Numbered from the stretch's first letter, positions 1 to 9,284 are shown. The stretch is DNA of 64,000 nucleotides from Phycisphaerae bacterium (GCA_019636475.1 JAHBXN010000010.1:62001-126000), one strand, 5' to 3'. Translations and numbers: made by a program. The notes: generated by a model not told the origin, from the sequence alone.

Positions 1-1320
1 TGACACACCCTCTTTGGCCTGTGTGGAGATGCCGAATTCGTCCATGGGTCTGATCCGCAATTCATCCGCAATGCCAAAGCGCCGAGCGCATTCGCTGATT
101 GCCGACATCAGCGTCGCATTCATGGCACCACCGCCACAAACGATCACTTCATCGATTTTTGACCCGCGCGACTGGACGGCAATTCCCGTTCTTCGAATGG
201 CCGGTTTCTCGGCGGTAGCCCTTGCGCCGGAGCTGCGGACAATTCCCTTCGAGGCAGTGCGAGCGGCCGCCGTACGTAGCCGATGCGTCGTTGCCCTTTG
301 CGCCGCATAGGCTCGAACGATACACTCGGCGGTGAACCATGTCGCCGTCGCAATCCAGTCTTCTGCACCGGCCTTGATCCGAGCATGCCGCTTCAAAAGA
401 GCGGCTGTGAATGCGACGCCGAACTCCTCGCGTCCGCAACTCTTCGGCGGCCTGCGAAGCAGGAAAGGATGGCCAAGCAGGTCAGCAAGCACCGCCGGCA
501 GGACCTTTCCACGCCCGGCCATCGCTCCATTACGATCGAAGGTCTTTTGCCCGCCGGTGAAGTGAGTGACCAGAGCATCAATCACCATGTTTCCCGGACC
601 GCAATCATAGGCGATAACGTCGGCCGAACCGCACGCCGCAGGCAGCCATGTCAGATTGGCGATCCCCCCGATGTTTTGAATGATTCGATTCCGTTGCCGG
701 TCACCAAAGAGCACGAAATCGGTCCAGGGAACCAGAGGCGCGCCCTGTCCGCCGACCGCCATATCCGAGTGCCGAAAATCTGACACGACGGGCGCCATGG
801 TGGCTGACGCGATCAACGTCGGATCGCCGATCTGGAGGGTTCCGGTCTGTCGTCCAGATGCAGATGATTCTTTCAACTTCGAAAGCAAAGCCGGTCGCGC
901 CCTGCCGGCGCTTCGGCGATGAGGCGGTTTGACGGGTCGGCCCGGCGGCAAATGACAGATCGTCTGTCCGTGAGATCCAACCAGATCGATGCGTTTCAGC
1001 CCGAACCGACCCATCGCCCGGCGCGCGGCATGTGCAAAGGCTTGCCCGACTGCCGCATGGAGCCGACAGATATCCTCGGTCCGCGCCTGCGCCGGAGCCA
1101 TGGCAGCCAACAGACTTTGGCGGAGCGATGGTGAATATCCGACCGCTTCATGCCCAATGACGCGGACTTTCATATTGATTCCGCGTCCGGATATCTCACA
1201 GGCGACTGCATCCACGCCGTCGGCGCTTGTCCCGCTGTTGAGTCCCAGAACAATCCGAGCCCGCTTTCCGCTGCGTCCCAAAGTGAGGCCCTCGCCGCAT
1301 CGTCGAGTGAACCACACCAT
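1..1320 (-). CDS. anmK: Anhydro-N-acetylmuramic acid kinase (C-terminus cut by window edge)
   Basis: This cytoplasmic kinase opens and phosphorylates 1,6-anhydro-MurNAc from cell-wall turnover, giving MurNAc-6-phosphate. The reading frame is open to base 1, so only the far C-terminus is missing. Visible family motifs are the phosphate loop LGLNSGTSADG (residues 25-35), TLQIGDP (about 160), QNIGGIANLT, YDCGPGNMVIDAL, VCGGGAMNATLM (about 393) and DEFGISTQAKEG at the edge. It already has 440 codons, more than the usual 370-390. The excess is two Arg/Ala-rich insertions near residues 128-158 and 345-383. The ATG at 1318-1320 is the first start after an in-frame stop at 1333-1335. The gene diverges from the HD-GYP gene across about 170 bp. 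The motifs make the identification firm; the effect of the insertions is unknown. Confidence 0.93.
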   Translation of the reverse strand, partial: MVWFTRRCGEGLTLGRSGKRARIVLGLNSGTSADGVDAVACEISGRGINMKVRVIGHEAVGYSPSLRQSLLAAMAPAQARTEDICRLHAAVGQAFAHAARRAMGRFGLKRIDLVGSHGQTICHLPPGRPVKPPHRRSAGRARPALLSKLKESSASGRQTGTLQIGDPTLIASATMAPVVSDFRHSDMAVGGQGAPLVPWTDFVLFGDRQRNRIIQNIGGIANLTWLPAACGSADVIAYDCGPGNMVIDALVTHFTGGQKTFDRNGAMAGRGKVLPAVLADLLGHPFLLRRPPKSCGREEFGVAFTAALLKRHARIKAGAEDWIATATWFTAECIVRAYAAQRATTHRLRTAAARTASKGIVRSSGARATAEKPAIRRTGIAVQSRGSKIDEVIVCGGGAMNATLMSAISECARRFGIADELRIRPMDEFGISTQAKEGVS

Positions 1321-1493
1321 CGGTTTTGCCACTCACGACGATTCCACGCCATTCTGCACGCCCTCTGCGTGCGTCGCAAACGGTCGTGGTCCGCGTCGGG
1401 AACTCCACCCTTAAGCATGCACCAACTCCGACCCGATGAATTCCAGCCGGGACGCGCCCCAGCGCCGCCCCGCGCGGGAAGCGGGAAGAAGCA

Positions 1494-2255
1494 ATGACGC
1501 CGAATTATCCTGAACCGATGAGGGTTCGGTCCGCGCCGCCAGACGTTGCGCAGGCGTTTCCGACCGGCCTGTTTGACAACGCATGGCTCAGCCGGGCCGA
1601 TGGCAGACCGGCCGCGGACTTACTTCGCGATCCCTATCCGCACGGCGGACGCCACTGGCTGCCATTTGACCGCTGCTCGTCGTCACAGGTCGAAACGCTG
1701 CTGGGATTGATGGGGGCGTTGCACGCGTACGATCCTCATACGTCACAGCACTCGATTCAGGTCGAGGCGTTCGCGACGCGCCTGGCGACGATGTTGCGAG
1801 TCAACGAATCGGAGCGGCATCTCATACGCATTGCGGCGGTTCTGCACGACATCGGAAAGATCGCCGTGCCGATCCAGATTCTTGCCAAGCCGGCGAAACT
1901 GACCTCCGAAGAGTTCGATATCGTCAAGCGTCACCCCGGCGTGGCCGCCCGCATTCTTGAGCCCATTTCCTTCCTCAAGCCGGTTGTGCCACTTGTTCGG
2001 CATCACCATGAGTGGTTTGACGGCTCGGGATATGAGCACAGCCTCGCCGGTGAGGAGATTCCATTGGGTGCCCGAATCATCCAGACCGCCGACTGCATCG
2101 ACGCCATGATGTCGCCGCGCAGCTACAAGCAGAGCTACAGCGTGGAGCGAGTCATCAGTGAGCTTCGCCGAGGCAGCGGCACGCAGTTCGACCCCCATAT
2201 TGCGGAAGCGGCGATCGCCTGCCTCAGGACGACGCCACGACCTCTTCCAGCCTGA
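1494..2255 (+). CDS. HD-GYP-type phosphohydrolase
   Basis: Metal-dependent HD-GYP family protein; characterised members hydrolyse cyclic dinucleotides such as c-di-GMP. The first 80 residues match nothing I recognise. The HD core follows: H86, H118-D119 in LHDIGK with K122, H147 in VKRHPG, then HHHEWFDGSGYE at 170-181. The last residue of the GYP signature is Glu here instead of Pro (Y180-E181), but the metal-ligand histidines and aspartates are in place. There is no receiver or membrane segment, so it is a 253-residue stand-alone soluble domain. An AAGCGGGAAGAAG ribosome site precedes the ATG. A PilZ protein at 36 kb shows that c-di-GMP signalling is plausible in this genome. The substrate is inferred, not shown. 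Confidence 0.85.
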   Translation: MTPNYPEPMRVRSAPPDVAQAFPTGLFDNAWLSRADGRPAADLLRDPYPHGGRHWLPFDRCSSSQVETLLGLMGALHAYDPHTSQHSIQVEAFATRLATMLRVNESERHLIRIAAVLHDIGKIAVPIQILAKPAKLTSEEFDIVKRHPGVAARILEPISFLKPVVPLVRHHHEWFDGSGYEHSLAGEEIPLGARIIQTADCIDAMMSPRSYKQSYSVERVISELRRGSGTQFDPHIAEAAIACLRTTPRPLPA

Positions 2256-2426
2256 CGCCGGAACCGAGTTCGCCGTGTGATCCGACGGCGCCGTTCGCTC
2301 GCGGCCCGTCCACCGCGAGAACGGGTCTTGCTTTTCATGAATTCCGTTTGCTCATAGAATCAGGCGAAACGGATCCAATCCGATTTTGACGCAGATAACG
2401 TGTTTATCATCCGGAGGCCGCTCACA

Positions 2427-3071
2427 ATGAAGTTCTTTCTCGACACCGCCAATCTCGATGAAATCCGCGCCGGCGCCGCGATGGGCCTTGTTGACGGCGT
2501 CACCACGAACCCCAGTCTTGTCGCCAAGGAGGGCAAGGACTTCAAAACGCTCGTGGGGCAGATTTGCGAGGTCATTTCAGGGCCCGTCTCAGCGGAGGTG
2601 GTTTCTACCGAATGCAATGCGATGATGAAGGAAGCTCGCGAGCTTTCCAAGATCGCCGATAATATCATTGTCAAGCTGCCGACCATCGCCGAAGGCGTGA
2701 AGGCCCTGAAGATCTGCGCGGAGGAAGGGATCAAGACCAACCTGACGCTCATTTTTCAGCCGCTTCAGGCATTGGCGGTGGCGAAGTGTGGTGCGACTTT
2801 CTGTTCCCCGTTTCTCGGCCGGCTCGATGACATCAGCCACGACGGCATGGACCTCATCGCAGACATTCGCACCATCTATGACAACTATCACTTCGCCACG
2901 GAGATCCTCGCGGCCAGCCTCCGCCATCCCCTACACGTCGTGCAGGCGGCGAAACTGGGCGCGGACGTGGGCACCATGCCCTACAAGGTCTTCGAGATGA
3001 TGCTGAAGCACCCGCTCACCGACATCGGCCTGGAGAAATTCCTCGCGGATTGGGGCAAGATGAAGAGCTGA
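2427..3071 (+). CDS. fsa: Transaldolase-family protein, fructose-6-phosphate aldolase / TalC type
   Basis: Small class I aldolase of the transaldolase family (214 residues, the normal FSA/TalC length). It either moves dihydroxyacetone units in the non-oxidative pentose phosphate pathway or cleaves fructose-6-phosphate. Motifs: FFLDTANLDEIR at the N-terminus, VTTNPSLVAKEG at 25-36, the Schiff-base lysine K83 in IIVKLP, the TNLTLIF strand and SPFLGRLDDI, and GADVGTMPYKVFEMMLKHPLTD near the end. The ATG at 2427 is chosen over an in-frame ATG/GTG region at 2400 because GGAGG lies 10 bases before it and the protein then begins MKFFLDTAN as in the family. Sequence alone does not separate transaldolase from F6P aldolase activity. 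Confidence 0.93.
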   Translation: MKFFLDTANLDEIRAGAAMGLVDGVTTNPSLVAKEGKDFKTLVGQICEVISGPVSAEVVSTECNAMMKEARELSKIADNIIVKLPTIAEGVKALKICAEEGIKTNLTLIFQPLQALAVAKCGATFCSPFLGRLDDISHDGMDLIADIRTIYDNYHFATEILAASLRHPLHVVQAAKLGADVGTMPYKVFEMMLKHPLTDIGLEKFLADWGKMKS

Positions 3072-3178
3072 AGCGACCGCGTTTCGGCGCTGTCGGCGAT
3101 ATGTCCTTGATCGGGCGCATCGTCCGATCGACGTCTGTGAAATGAGACAATAGCAGCCCGGTCCGAACGGCCCGACGT

Positions 3179-3367
3179 TCAAACATCCTGGAAAATGCGC
3201 GGCCGGTCGTTGAGTTCGTACATCCGGCATTCAGCTTCGTCGAGCGGGTTCATGCCGATCTCTCGCAGCTCGCGATCGACCCACCCTCGCAGTGACAGAT
3301 TCGTTCGCTGCTCACCGTAGCTGATCTTGGCGCGCAAGACGATTTCGTGTCGAGATTTTTCTTCCAT
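3179..3367 (-). CDS. Small hypothetical protein (62 aa)
   Basis: Unrecognised 62-residue protein, soluble and charged, with no signal peptide, membrane segment or cysteine pair (one Cys, C47). It starts MEEKSRHEIVLRAKISYG, and its middle, NLSLRGWVDRELREIGM, looks like an amphipathic helix. The ATG at 3365-3367 has GGAG 10 bases upstream; an alternative ATG 4 codons earlier sits too close to that site. A 350-bp AT-richer stretch upstream would hold its promoter. It is convergent with the fsa gene, about 107 bp away. The ribosome site and peptide composition support a real gene, but I can assign no function. Confidence 0.6.
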   Translation of the reverse strand: MEEKSRHEIVLRAKISYGEQRTNLSLRGWVDRELREIGMNPLDEAECRMYELNDRPRIFQDV

Positions 3368-3715
3368 GAATGACATTCTCCGTTTCTCGTTGCGATACAT
3401 CATCTGAAATGTTGTGCGGGCGACGCCTGCGCGGAATCGCCTTGCACTCCCCCTATTGACCGTCCTGGTCATGGCCGTTATTCACGTTCCTTCGTGGTCT
3501 ATTTTCTTTGACGAGTGTTTTTTGGGGCCCAAACGTGAAGCTGGATGCCCCCTTGCGGCCAAACCGTCGCTTCCAGCAACGGAATTTTCATAAGTATCCG
3601 CATTTTCATCGGACTTCGCAAGCACTTCGCGTTAGAAAATTCGGCAATATTTGCTGAATTCGCCGGTGGAGCGCTCACCCGAACGCGGCAGAGTCTGCGG
3701 TGGCTTCCTCCAAAC
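3368..3715. other. Intergenic region, 348 bp
   Basis: No convincing gene. The stretch 3480-3660 is visibly richer in A+T than its surroundings and lies upstream of the leftward 62-aa gene, so it probably contains that promoter. A short imperfect inverted repeat, GACCGTCCTGGTCATGGCC, lies near 3458-3476. Open frames here are shadows of tag. Confidence 0.4.
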
Positions 3716-4270
3716 TCACATGTTTCCCTGAGCCAGCCAGCACTCGCGATCGTGTTCGGGCGGCAATTTTCCGCAACCCATCAGATAACATCGGGTGGTT
3801 TCAGGCCCCATAAACCTGAAGGTCTTCCTGAACAATTGATAGAGCGCGGCAATGTCCGCGGAGCTGTCAGTTGAGAGCCTGTCAAGCCAACGCACATAGC
3901 TGCGATGTGCAGCCTTCAATTCCATCATCACCCGCGCGTTGTGAATTGTCGCCTCAATCTTCTTCCGATTGCGGATTATCGACGCGTCGTTGCAGAGTCG
4001 ATTGACATCCTTCGATGTCATCCGTGCCACGCGTGAAAGCTCAAAGCCGTGGAATCCGGCTGTCAATGCGGGCATCTTCACGAGCACAATCTTCCACGAC
4101 AGGCCGCACTGAAAAATCTCGGCGGCCATTCGCTGAAGGTGTCCGCCGTCCGTTCTGATGCGTTTGCCCCACTCTCGATCATGGTAGGCAGCCAGTATTG
4201 GATCGACGGCGGCCCATCGGCATCGCACCTTGCCGTCGTTCGGATCGACGTTCCTACGATTCCGCGCCAT
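3716..4270 (-). CDS. tag: DNA-3-methyladenine glycosylase I
   Basis: Base-excision repair enzyme that removes 3-methyladenine from alkylated DNA. It has 184 residues, against 187 in E. coli Tag. The structural zinc site is complete: C17 and H30 (13 apart, as Cys4/His17 in E. coli) plus H173 and C177 in EHDREC (the HxxxC spacing of His175/Cys179). The base-binding pocket is also present: Y29 in YHDREWG, E51 and W59 in EIFQCGLSW. The IIRNRKKIEATIHNA helix is typical. The ATG at 4270 follows a GAGGGAATGAG ribosome site. It is transcribed alone, leftward, away from the cysteine desulfurase gene. Confidence 0.95.
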   Translation of the reverse strand: MARNRRNVDPNDGKVRCRWAAVDPILAAYHDREWGKRIRTDGGHLQRMAAEIFQCGLSWKIVLVKMPALTAGFHGFELSRVARMTSKDVNRLCNDASIIRNRKKIEATIHNARVMMELKAAHRSYVRWLDRLSTDSSADIAALYQLFRKTFRFMGPETTRCYLMGCGKLPPEHDRECWLAQGNM

Positions 4271-4522
4271 CTCATTCCCTCGTTCCGTTCTCCCATCGCC
4301 CCATTCTGAATCGGAGCTGCGCGGCGGAATGGACGACCTGCCCCGGCTGGATCCAACTCAAACGCCTGCGAGAACCGGCCTGACCGATTACAATAGCTTA
4401 TTCGCCGGGAGTCGTGATGATTGTACGCGCCCCCGGCCGCTGATGCGATCGGCCAAGTCGCCCGCACTTTGGAGCGACCCAAGCCAATGGTGGCAACTTC
4501 CCATCGCCGCGGAGCAAAGGAC

Positions 4523-5698
4523 ATGAATAAGCGGCTCTACGCCGACAATGCAGCGACGAGTTTTCCCAAACCGCCCGGCGTCTGGGAGGCGATGCGCAGC
4601 TATGCCGAACAGCTCGGTGCATCGGCGGGCCGCGGGGCTTATCACGAGGCTGTTGAAACCGGTGAGTTGCTCACGCGCTGTCGCCGACAACTCGCCAGGC
4701 TGATAAATGCAGAATCGCCGAACCAGGTCATCTTCACGCACAATTGTTCAGGCGCTCTAAATCAGGCCATCAAGGGACTGCTGCGATCTGGAGACCATGT
4801 CGTGACCACGACCATGGAGCACAACTCCGTGCTTCGGCCGCTGAATTCGCTGACTGTCGACCGCGACATCTCCGTCGACTATGTGCAAGCCGATTCCGAG
4901 ACCGGCATCGTCGATCTCGATGCCGTCATCGCCGCGATCCGGACGAAGACGCGGCTGGTCGCGGTGGTGCATGCAAGCAACGTGACGGGATCGCTTCAGC
5001 CGATTGAAGCCATTGGAGTTGAAACACGGCGACGCGGGATTCCCTTGCTGGTTGATGCGGCCCAGTCGGCGGGTCACGTTCCGATCGATGTTCGCGCGAT
5101 GGGGATCGACTTGCTTGCGCTGCCGGGACATAAAGGGCTGATGGGCCCGCTGGGGACCGGGGCGCTCTACCTGCGCTCCAGTCTGGAGAACGAGCTCTCA
5201 CCGCTGATCGAGGGGGGGACCGGTTCGGCCAGCGAACACCCGATCCAGCCTGATTTCCTGCCTGACAAATTTGAATCCGGCAGTCACAACGCCATTGGAA
5301 TCGCAGGCCTCTCGGCGGCCTTAAGCTGGGTCGAGACGGCATCGATCGACAGGCTCCACTCGCATGATCAATCTCTGTGCGCCGCGTTCATCGAGTCAGC
5401 CAGAGGCGTGGATGGATTGACCGTTTATGGTCCAATGAATCCGCGGCATCGCGTTGCCGTGTTCAGCGTGCGCGTGGAGGGATTCGATGCGGCGGAACTT
5501 GCGGCCGCCCTCGAATCCGAATTCGAAATACTGACACGCCCCGGCATTCACTGCGCCCCACTGGCGCACCGAACGATCGGCACGGACACTGAAGGCGGCA
5601 CCACCCGACTGAGCTTCGGAGTGTTCAACACCGTCGATGACGTTCATCGGTGCGTCGACGCATTGAGCCGCCTCGCGGCCGCTGAGACACCGGCCTGA
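4523..5698 (+). CDS. Cysteine desulfurase family protein (class V aminotransferase)
   Basis: PLP enzyme of the SufS/NifS-like group that takes sulfur from cysteine as an enzyme persulfide for Fe-S clusters or other thio-cofactors. It starts MNKRLYADNAATSFPKP; a GAGCAAAGGAC ribosome site precedes the ATG at 4523, and upstream in-frame starts would add a poorly conserved 34-residue tail. The PLP lysine is K204 in LPGHKGLMG, preceded by LLVDAAQSAGH, and the sulfur-accepting cysteine is C344 in RPGIHCAP. Its 391 residues are normal for the subgroup that lacks a partner suf operon. No IscU, SufB or SufE gene is adjacent. A DUF59 Fe-S factor is encoded at 24 kb. The sulfur acceptor is unknown. Confidence 0.9.
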   Translation: MNKRLYADNAATSFPKPPGVWEAMRSYAEQLGASAGRGAYHEAVETGELLTRCRRQLARLINAESPNQVIFTHNCSGALNQAIKGLLRSGDHVVTTTMEHNSVLRPLNSLTVDRDISVDYVQADSETGIVDLDAVIAAIRTKTRLVAVVHASNVTGSLQPIEAIGVETRRRGIPLLVDAAQSAGHVPIDVRAMGIDLLALPGHKGLMGPLGTGALYLRSSLENELSPLIEGGTGSASEHPIQPDFLPDKFESGSHNAIGIAGLSAALSWVETASIDRLHSHDQSLCAAFIESARGVDGLTVYGPMNPRHRVAVFSVRVEGFDAAELAAALESEFEILTRPGIHCAPLAHRTIGTDTEGGTTRLSFGVFNTVDDVHRCVDALSRLAAAETPA

Positions 5699-5769
5699 AC
5701 CCGCCGATTGTCGATTCCAGTTCGACTGCGGGTTGACGATGGCCGAAGCGCTCCGACGAACCGCCCAAC

Positions 5770-8196
5770 ATGACTAACCGGATTACGAATAAGACATGGA
5801 TAGCACTCATCGCGATTGCAATCGCGCAGCCGCAGAAATTGCGCAGCGCGGAACTCGGCGATCGCGTAGATCAGGCGATCGCACGCGGCATCGAAGCGAT
5901 TCTGAGCAAGACGGTTGAGAACGACGTGATTCAGTATCACGACCGGAATCCGCAAGGGCCGCTGCTGACCGTCACCGGGAATGTGACACGGGTTCTCGAA
6001 GGCTCTTTGAAGTTTGAGACAACCGACGGGAGGAAGCTGACGATTCCCCGCCGCCTCATCAAGGCCTGGTCGCGAGCGGGTTACGTAAAGTCCGAACTGC
6101 CCGAGGCCGCATTCGGTGGACCGACGGCATTGGCCGCGCTCGCCCTGCTCAGCGCCGGCGCGGACCCGACGCAGGGGCAGATGAAGCGCATCATCGACGC
6201 GTTGTCGTATGACGAGGCGCGAGAAGCGGGCACGTACGTGCGCAGTCTCCGCGCGAGCGTGTGGAGCCTGATGCTTGACCGTAAGCTCAGCGCCGCCAGC
6301 CGGAGACGATATGCACGCCTCCTTGCCCAGGACGTCAACTGGCTGCTTCGCGCGATGGGTCCCAACGGCGCGTTCGACTACGGTCAGGGTTTTGCCGGCG
6401 GCGACAACTCCAACACGCAGTTTGCGAATCTCGGTTTGTGGGCCGGCTCGATCGGCAACATCGAGATCGCCAATCGCCAATGGCAGCTTCTGGGCGATTG
6501 GTGGATGAAGTCGCAGCACCCAGGGGGCGGCTGGTCATATCGCCAGAAAGGCAGGCCGACGCCGTCGATGACGGTCGCGGGGTGCAACAGTCTATATATT
6601 CTCCTTGATCGCTATTACGCTCGCGCCGACCGACCTTACGAATACTTCAAGGGGGTTGTGCCCAACAAAAGCTTGCGAAAGTCGATGGAACGCGTCTACC
6701 GGGCGATTGAGGACGGCAATCGATTCCTCGAGTTGAATCCGCCGGACGTCAGACAGACCTATGGCTATGAGTTGTTCGGCCTGGAGCGACTGGGCCTTGC
6801 GAGCGGGCGGTCGCACATCGGCGGCGTCGAGTGGTTCAAGCGATATGCCGGTGAGGTGGCGGATCGGAAATGGAGCGGTGAAGTCATTTCGGATTCGTTC
6901 GCTCTGATTTTTCTTGTTCATGGCGCCGCTCCGGTACTCTTCCAGAAACTAGAGCACGATCAGGACGCGAACGAATGGAATTACTATCACCGCGATCTGT
7001 ACACGCTCTGTCGGTACATGTCGTCCACATTCGAACGCCTTTACCGCTGGCAGCGCATCCCTCCGAACGCGACACTTGAGAATCTTGAAGACGCGCCTTT
7101 CCTTCTTATCAGCGGCCATGCGGCATTGACACTGTCGGACACCATGCGTTCACGCATTCGGGAGTATGTCGATCGCGGCGGGACGGTTTTTCTTCATGCG
7201 GACCGCCGCGGCAAGCCGTTCATCCAGAGCGCGACGCGGATATTTGAGTCGATTTTTGCCGATCTCGATCTGCGCTTTCGCGAACTGGATCCGACGCATC
7301 CGCTGTACTCCTGCCACTTCGGCACCGACGAGCAAGGGTGGAAGCGACCTATTCCGCTTCGGGCGCTGGCCGATGGACCTAGGCTGCGCGTGATCCTTTG
7401 CCCGGTTGATATCGCCGGCGCGTGGCACCAGGATCGGCGTCAGCACGAGGAGCTGTTTCAAATCATGGCGAACATCCGTGTTTATTGCGCACCGCCGCAC
7501 AATGAGCTGCCTCGCGTATTAAGGCGGGAGCCGGCCCCGCTGTCGCCGGCGCCGCCGCGCGGCAGCTTTTCGATCAAGCGTTGGAGTTTCGCGGGAGACT
7601 GGACCGCGCACCGGGGCGTCTGGTCGCGGCGCGCTGATTCCCTCCGCCTCAGGACGGGACTGACGATTTCAGCGGACGAGACGAGCGAAATACTCGATGC
7701 CGCGAATCTGGCATCGGTCGAAGTGGTGCATTTGGCTGTGCGCAGTCAAGTGACTCTGCATGAACATGACATCGCCGCGCTGCGCGCTTTCGCCGAATCG
7801 GGTGGAATGATTCTCATCGAATCGGCAGACGGTCAACCGGACGGAAACGCCGCGGTTCGCAAGCTGGTTGATTCGCTGCCGATCGGGGAAAAGGGAATCC
7901 TGAAGCCTGAACACGCGTTGGCAACCGGACAATTTGACGGCGGGCGGCCGCTGACCGAACTCAGCCCGACGCCGGAAGGTGCGGCGCTTCGTCGAGAAGG
8001 CGCACCGCCTCCGATCATTACACGAACGATTAACGGCAGGCTGGCCGTTGCGGCTTGCCCTTTTGATCTGTCCGCAGGGCTTGACCAGTCATTCATCTGG
8101 CGACGTGTGGGCTACACGCCCGAGTCCACGGAGCGGATCGTCGACAACATTCTGCTTTACTGCGCGGACCGACGCCGGAGCGAAAGACGACCGTGA
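5770..8196 (+). CDS. Secreted/periplasmic protein: cyclase-like alpha-toroid plus two DUF4159 domains
   Basis: Large 808-residue exported protein of a planctomycete-type architecture whose function is unknown. Residues 1-28 form a signal peptide (Lys-Trp then IALIAIAIA). About 30-110 is a mixed strand region. About 110-400 contains helical repeats resembling the prenyltransferase/squalene-cyclase toroid (for example GPNGAFDYGQGF, GGGWSYRQKG, SMTVAGCNSLYILL). About 430-580 is a DUF4159 domain (PFLLISGHAAL ... YVDRGGTVFLHAD). A second, more diverged copy at 640-800 ends in ACPFDLSAGLDQSF. Its stop overlaps the GTG start of the GT9 gene (GTGA), so the two are translationally coupled. The toroid could bind or scaffold isoprenoids or sugars, but no catalytic Asp-box is evident. 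Confidence 0.85.
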   Translation: MTNRITNKTWIALIAIAIAQPQKLRSAELGDRVDQAIARGIEAILSKTVENDVIQYHDRNPQGPLLTVTGNVTRVLEGSLKFETTDGRKLTIPRRLIKAWSRAGYVKSELPEAAFGGPTALAALALLSAGADPTQGQMKRIIDALSYDEAREAGTYVRSLRASVWSLMLDRKLSAASRRRYARLLAQDVNWLLRAMGPNGAFDYGQGFAGGDNSNTQFANLGLWAGSIGNIEIANRQWQLLGDWWMKSQHPGGGWSYRQKGRPTPSMTVAGCNSLYILLDRYYARADRPYEYFKGVVPNKSLRKSMERVYRAIEDGNRFLELNPPDVRQTYGYELFGLERLGLASGRSHIGGVEWFKRYAGEVADRKWSGEVISDSFALIFLVHGAAPVLFQKLEHDQDANEWNYYHRDLYTLCRYMSSTFERLYRWQRIPPNATLENLEDAPFLLISGHAALTLSDTMRSRIREYVDRGGTVFLHADRRGKPFIQSATRIFESIFADLDLRFRELDPTHPLYSCHFGTDEQGWKRPIPLRALADGPRLRVILCPVDIAGAWHQDRRQHEELFQIMANIRVYCAPPHNELPRVLRREPAPLSPAPPRGSFSIKRWSFAGDWTAHRGVWSRRADSLRLRTGLTISADETSEILDAANLASVEVVHLAVRSQVTLHEHDIAALRAFAESGGMILIESADGQPDGNAAVRKLVDSLPIGEKGILKPEHALATGQFDGGRPLTELSPTPEGAALRREGAPPPIITRTINGRLAVAACPFDLSAGLDQSFIWRRVGYTPESTERIVDNILLYCADRRRSERRP

Positions 8197-9203
8197 GCTC
8201 CATTCGAAAAAGCCGCGACCCGGATGACAGGCGCGCTGTCATACTTCATTCCGGCGCGCTGGGGGACACCTTACTGATGCTCGTGTTCGCGCAAGCCCTG
8301 CGACACATGATCGAACAGCAAATCTCCATCGTGGCTCGCGGCGAATTCCAGAGCCTGGTGGGATGCGCGACGGAATCCCGGCGATTTCACGACATCGACA
8401 CAGGTGGATTTCATGCCCTGTTTTCCGAAGATGCCCCGCTGTCCGCCGAACTATGTGAATCGATGAAAAACGTCGAGTTGGTGGTGAACATGCTGCCCGA
8501 TCCTGAGGAGATCGTCGCCCGGCGACTTCGTTCGCTGAGAGTGCGACGGGTAGTGGACATCGACACGCGAGCTCGCGACGCACTGAATGGGCACATAGTC
8601 GAGCAGTGGATCGGCGACTACTGCCGCGCGACGGGTCTGAGCCACGAACACGGCACTCAATTCGAGCGGATTCTCGCGAGCACGACACCAACGATTCATC
8701 TGCCGGACGAGGCCATCCGCGCCGGTCGCGAGATTCTTGACACAACGCGAGGCATGCGGGGTTCGAGACCGTCGCTCCTGATTCATCCGGGCAGCGGCAG
8801 CCGGTCGAAGAACTGGCCGATTGAACGATTTGTCGCGTTGGCCGAGGCATGGCAAACGGCTGGCCGACGGATTGCATTCCTGATTGGTCCCGTCGAGCGG
8901 GAACAACTGGCCGCAGACATTCTTTCAGAACTGGAGCAGTGCGCGCCGCTCGTGGGGTCAACTGATCTGCGCGTGATTGCGGGTTGTCTGGTCGCGAGTG
9001 ATTGCGTTATCGCGAACGACAGCGGAATCGCACATCTCACCGCTGCCGTCGGCGGGCAGGTCGTGACAATCTTTGGTCCGACGCATCCCGTCCGATGGCG
9101 ACCGGTCGGCCCGCGTGTCACTGTGCTCAACCACGCCGGGGGCTGGCCAACGGTGGAACAAGTGCTTTCGGCCGCGACCACACGAGCCGTGAGCCAAGCA
9201 TAA
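8193..9203 (+). CDS. Glycosyltransferase family 9 (heptosyltransferase-like)
   Basis: GT9-family enzyme related to ADP-heptose:LPS heptosyltransferases, which extend the LPS inner core on the cytoplasmic face of the membrane. Motifs: N-terminal LHSGALGDTLLML, the mid-protein HPGSGSRSKNWP nucleotide-sugar loop, AFLIGPVEREQ, and the C-terminal ANDSGIAHLTAAVGG followed by TIFGPTHPVRWRP. Its 336 residues are normal for the family. It begins with GTG overlapping the previous stop by 4 bases, so it is co-translated with the DUF4159 protein. WaaA at 27 kb shows that this cell makes Kdo-type LPS. The sugar donor cannot be read from the sequence, and other GT9 enzymes transfer different sugars. Confidence 0.9.
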   Translation: MSSIRKSRDPDDRRAVILHSGALGDTLLMLVFAQALRHMIEQQISIVARGEFQSLVGCATESRRFHDIDTGGFHALFSEDAPLSAELCESMKNVELVVNMLPDPEEIVARRLRSLRVRRVVDIDTRARDALNGHIVEQWIGDYCRATGLSHEHGTQFERILASTTPTIHLPDEAIRAGREILDTTRGMRGSRPSLLIHPGSGSRSKNWPIERFVALAEAWQTAGRRIAFLIGPVEREQLAADILSELEQCAPLVGSTDLRVIAGCLVASDCVIANDSGIAHLTAAVGGQVVTIFGPTHPVRWRPVGPRVTVLNHAGGWPTVEQVLSAATTRAVSQA

Positions 9204-9210
9204 AACGCGA

Positions 9211-9232
9211 GCGGGCACCTTATGGCGCCCGC
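9211..9232. terminator. Candidate hairpin between convergent genes
   Basis: A 9-bp stem with one mismatch (GCGGGCACC / GGCGCCCGC) and a TTAT loop, placed between the convergent GT9 and haloperoxidase-fold genes. It could end transcription from both sides. It lacks a clear T tract, so rho-independent function is uncertain. Confidence 0.4.
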
Positions 9233-9284
9233 CCGCATTCGCTAGTTGTTCGAGTGATTCCCGCGGCGTTGCGTCGCTGCCGAT

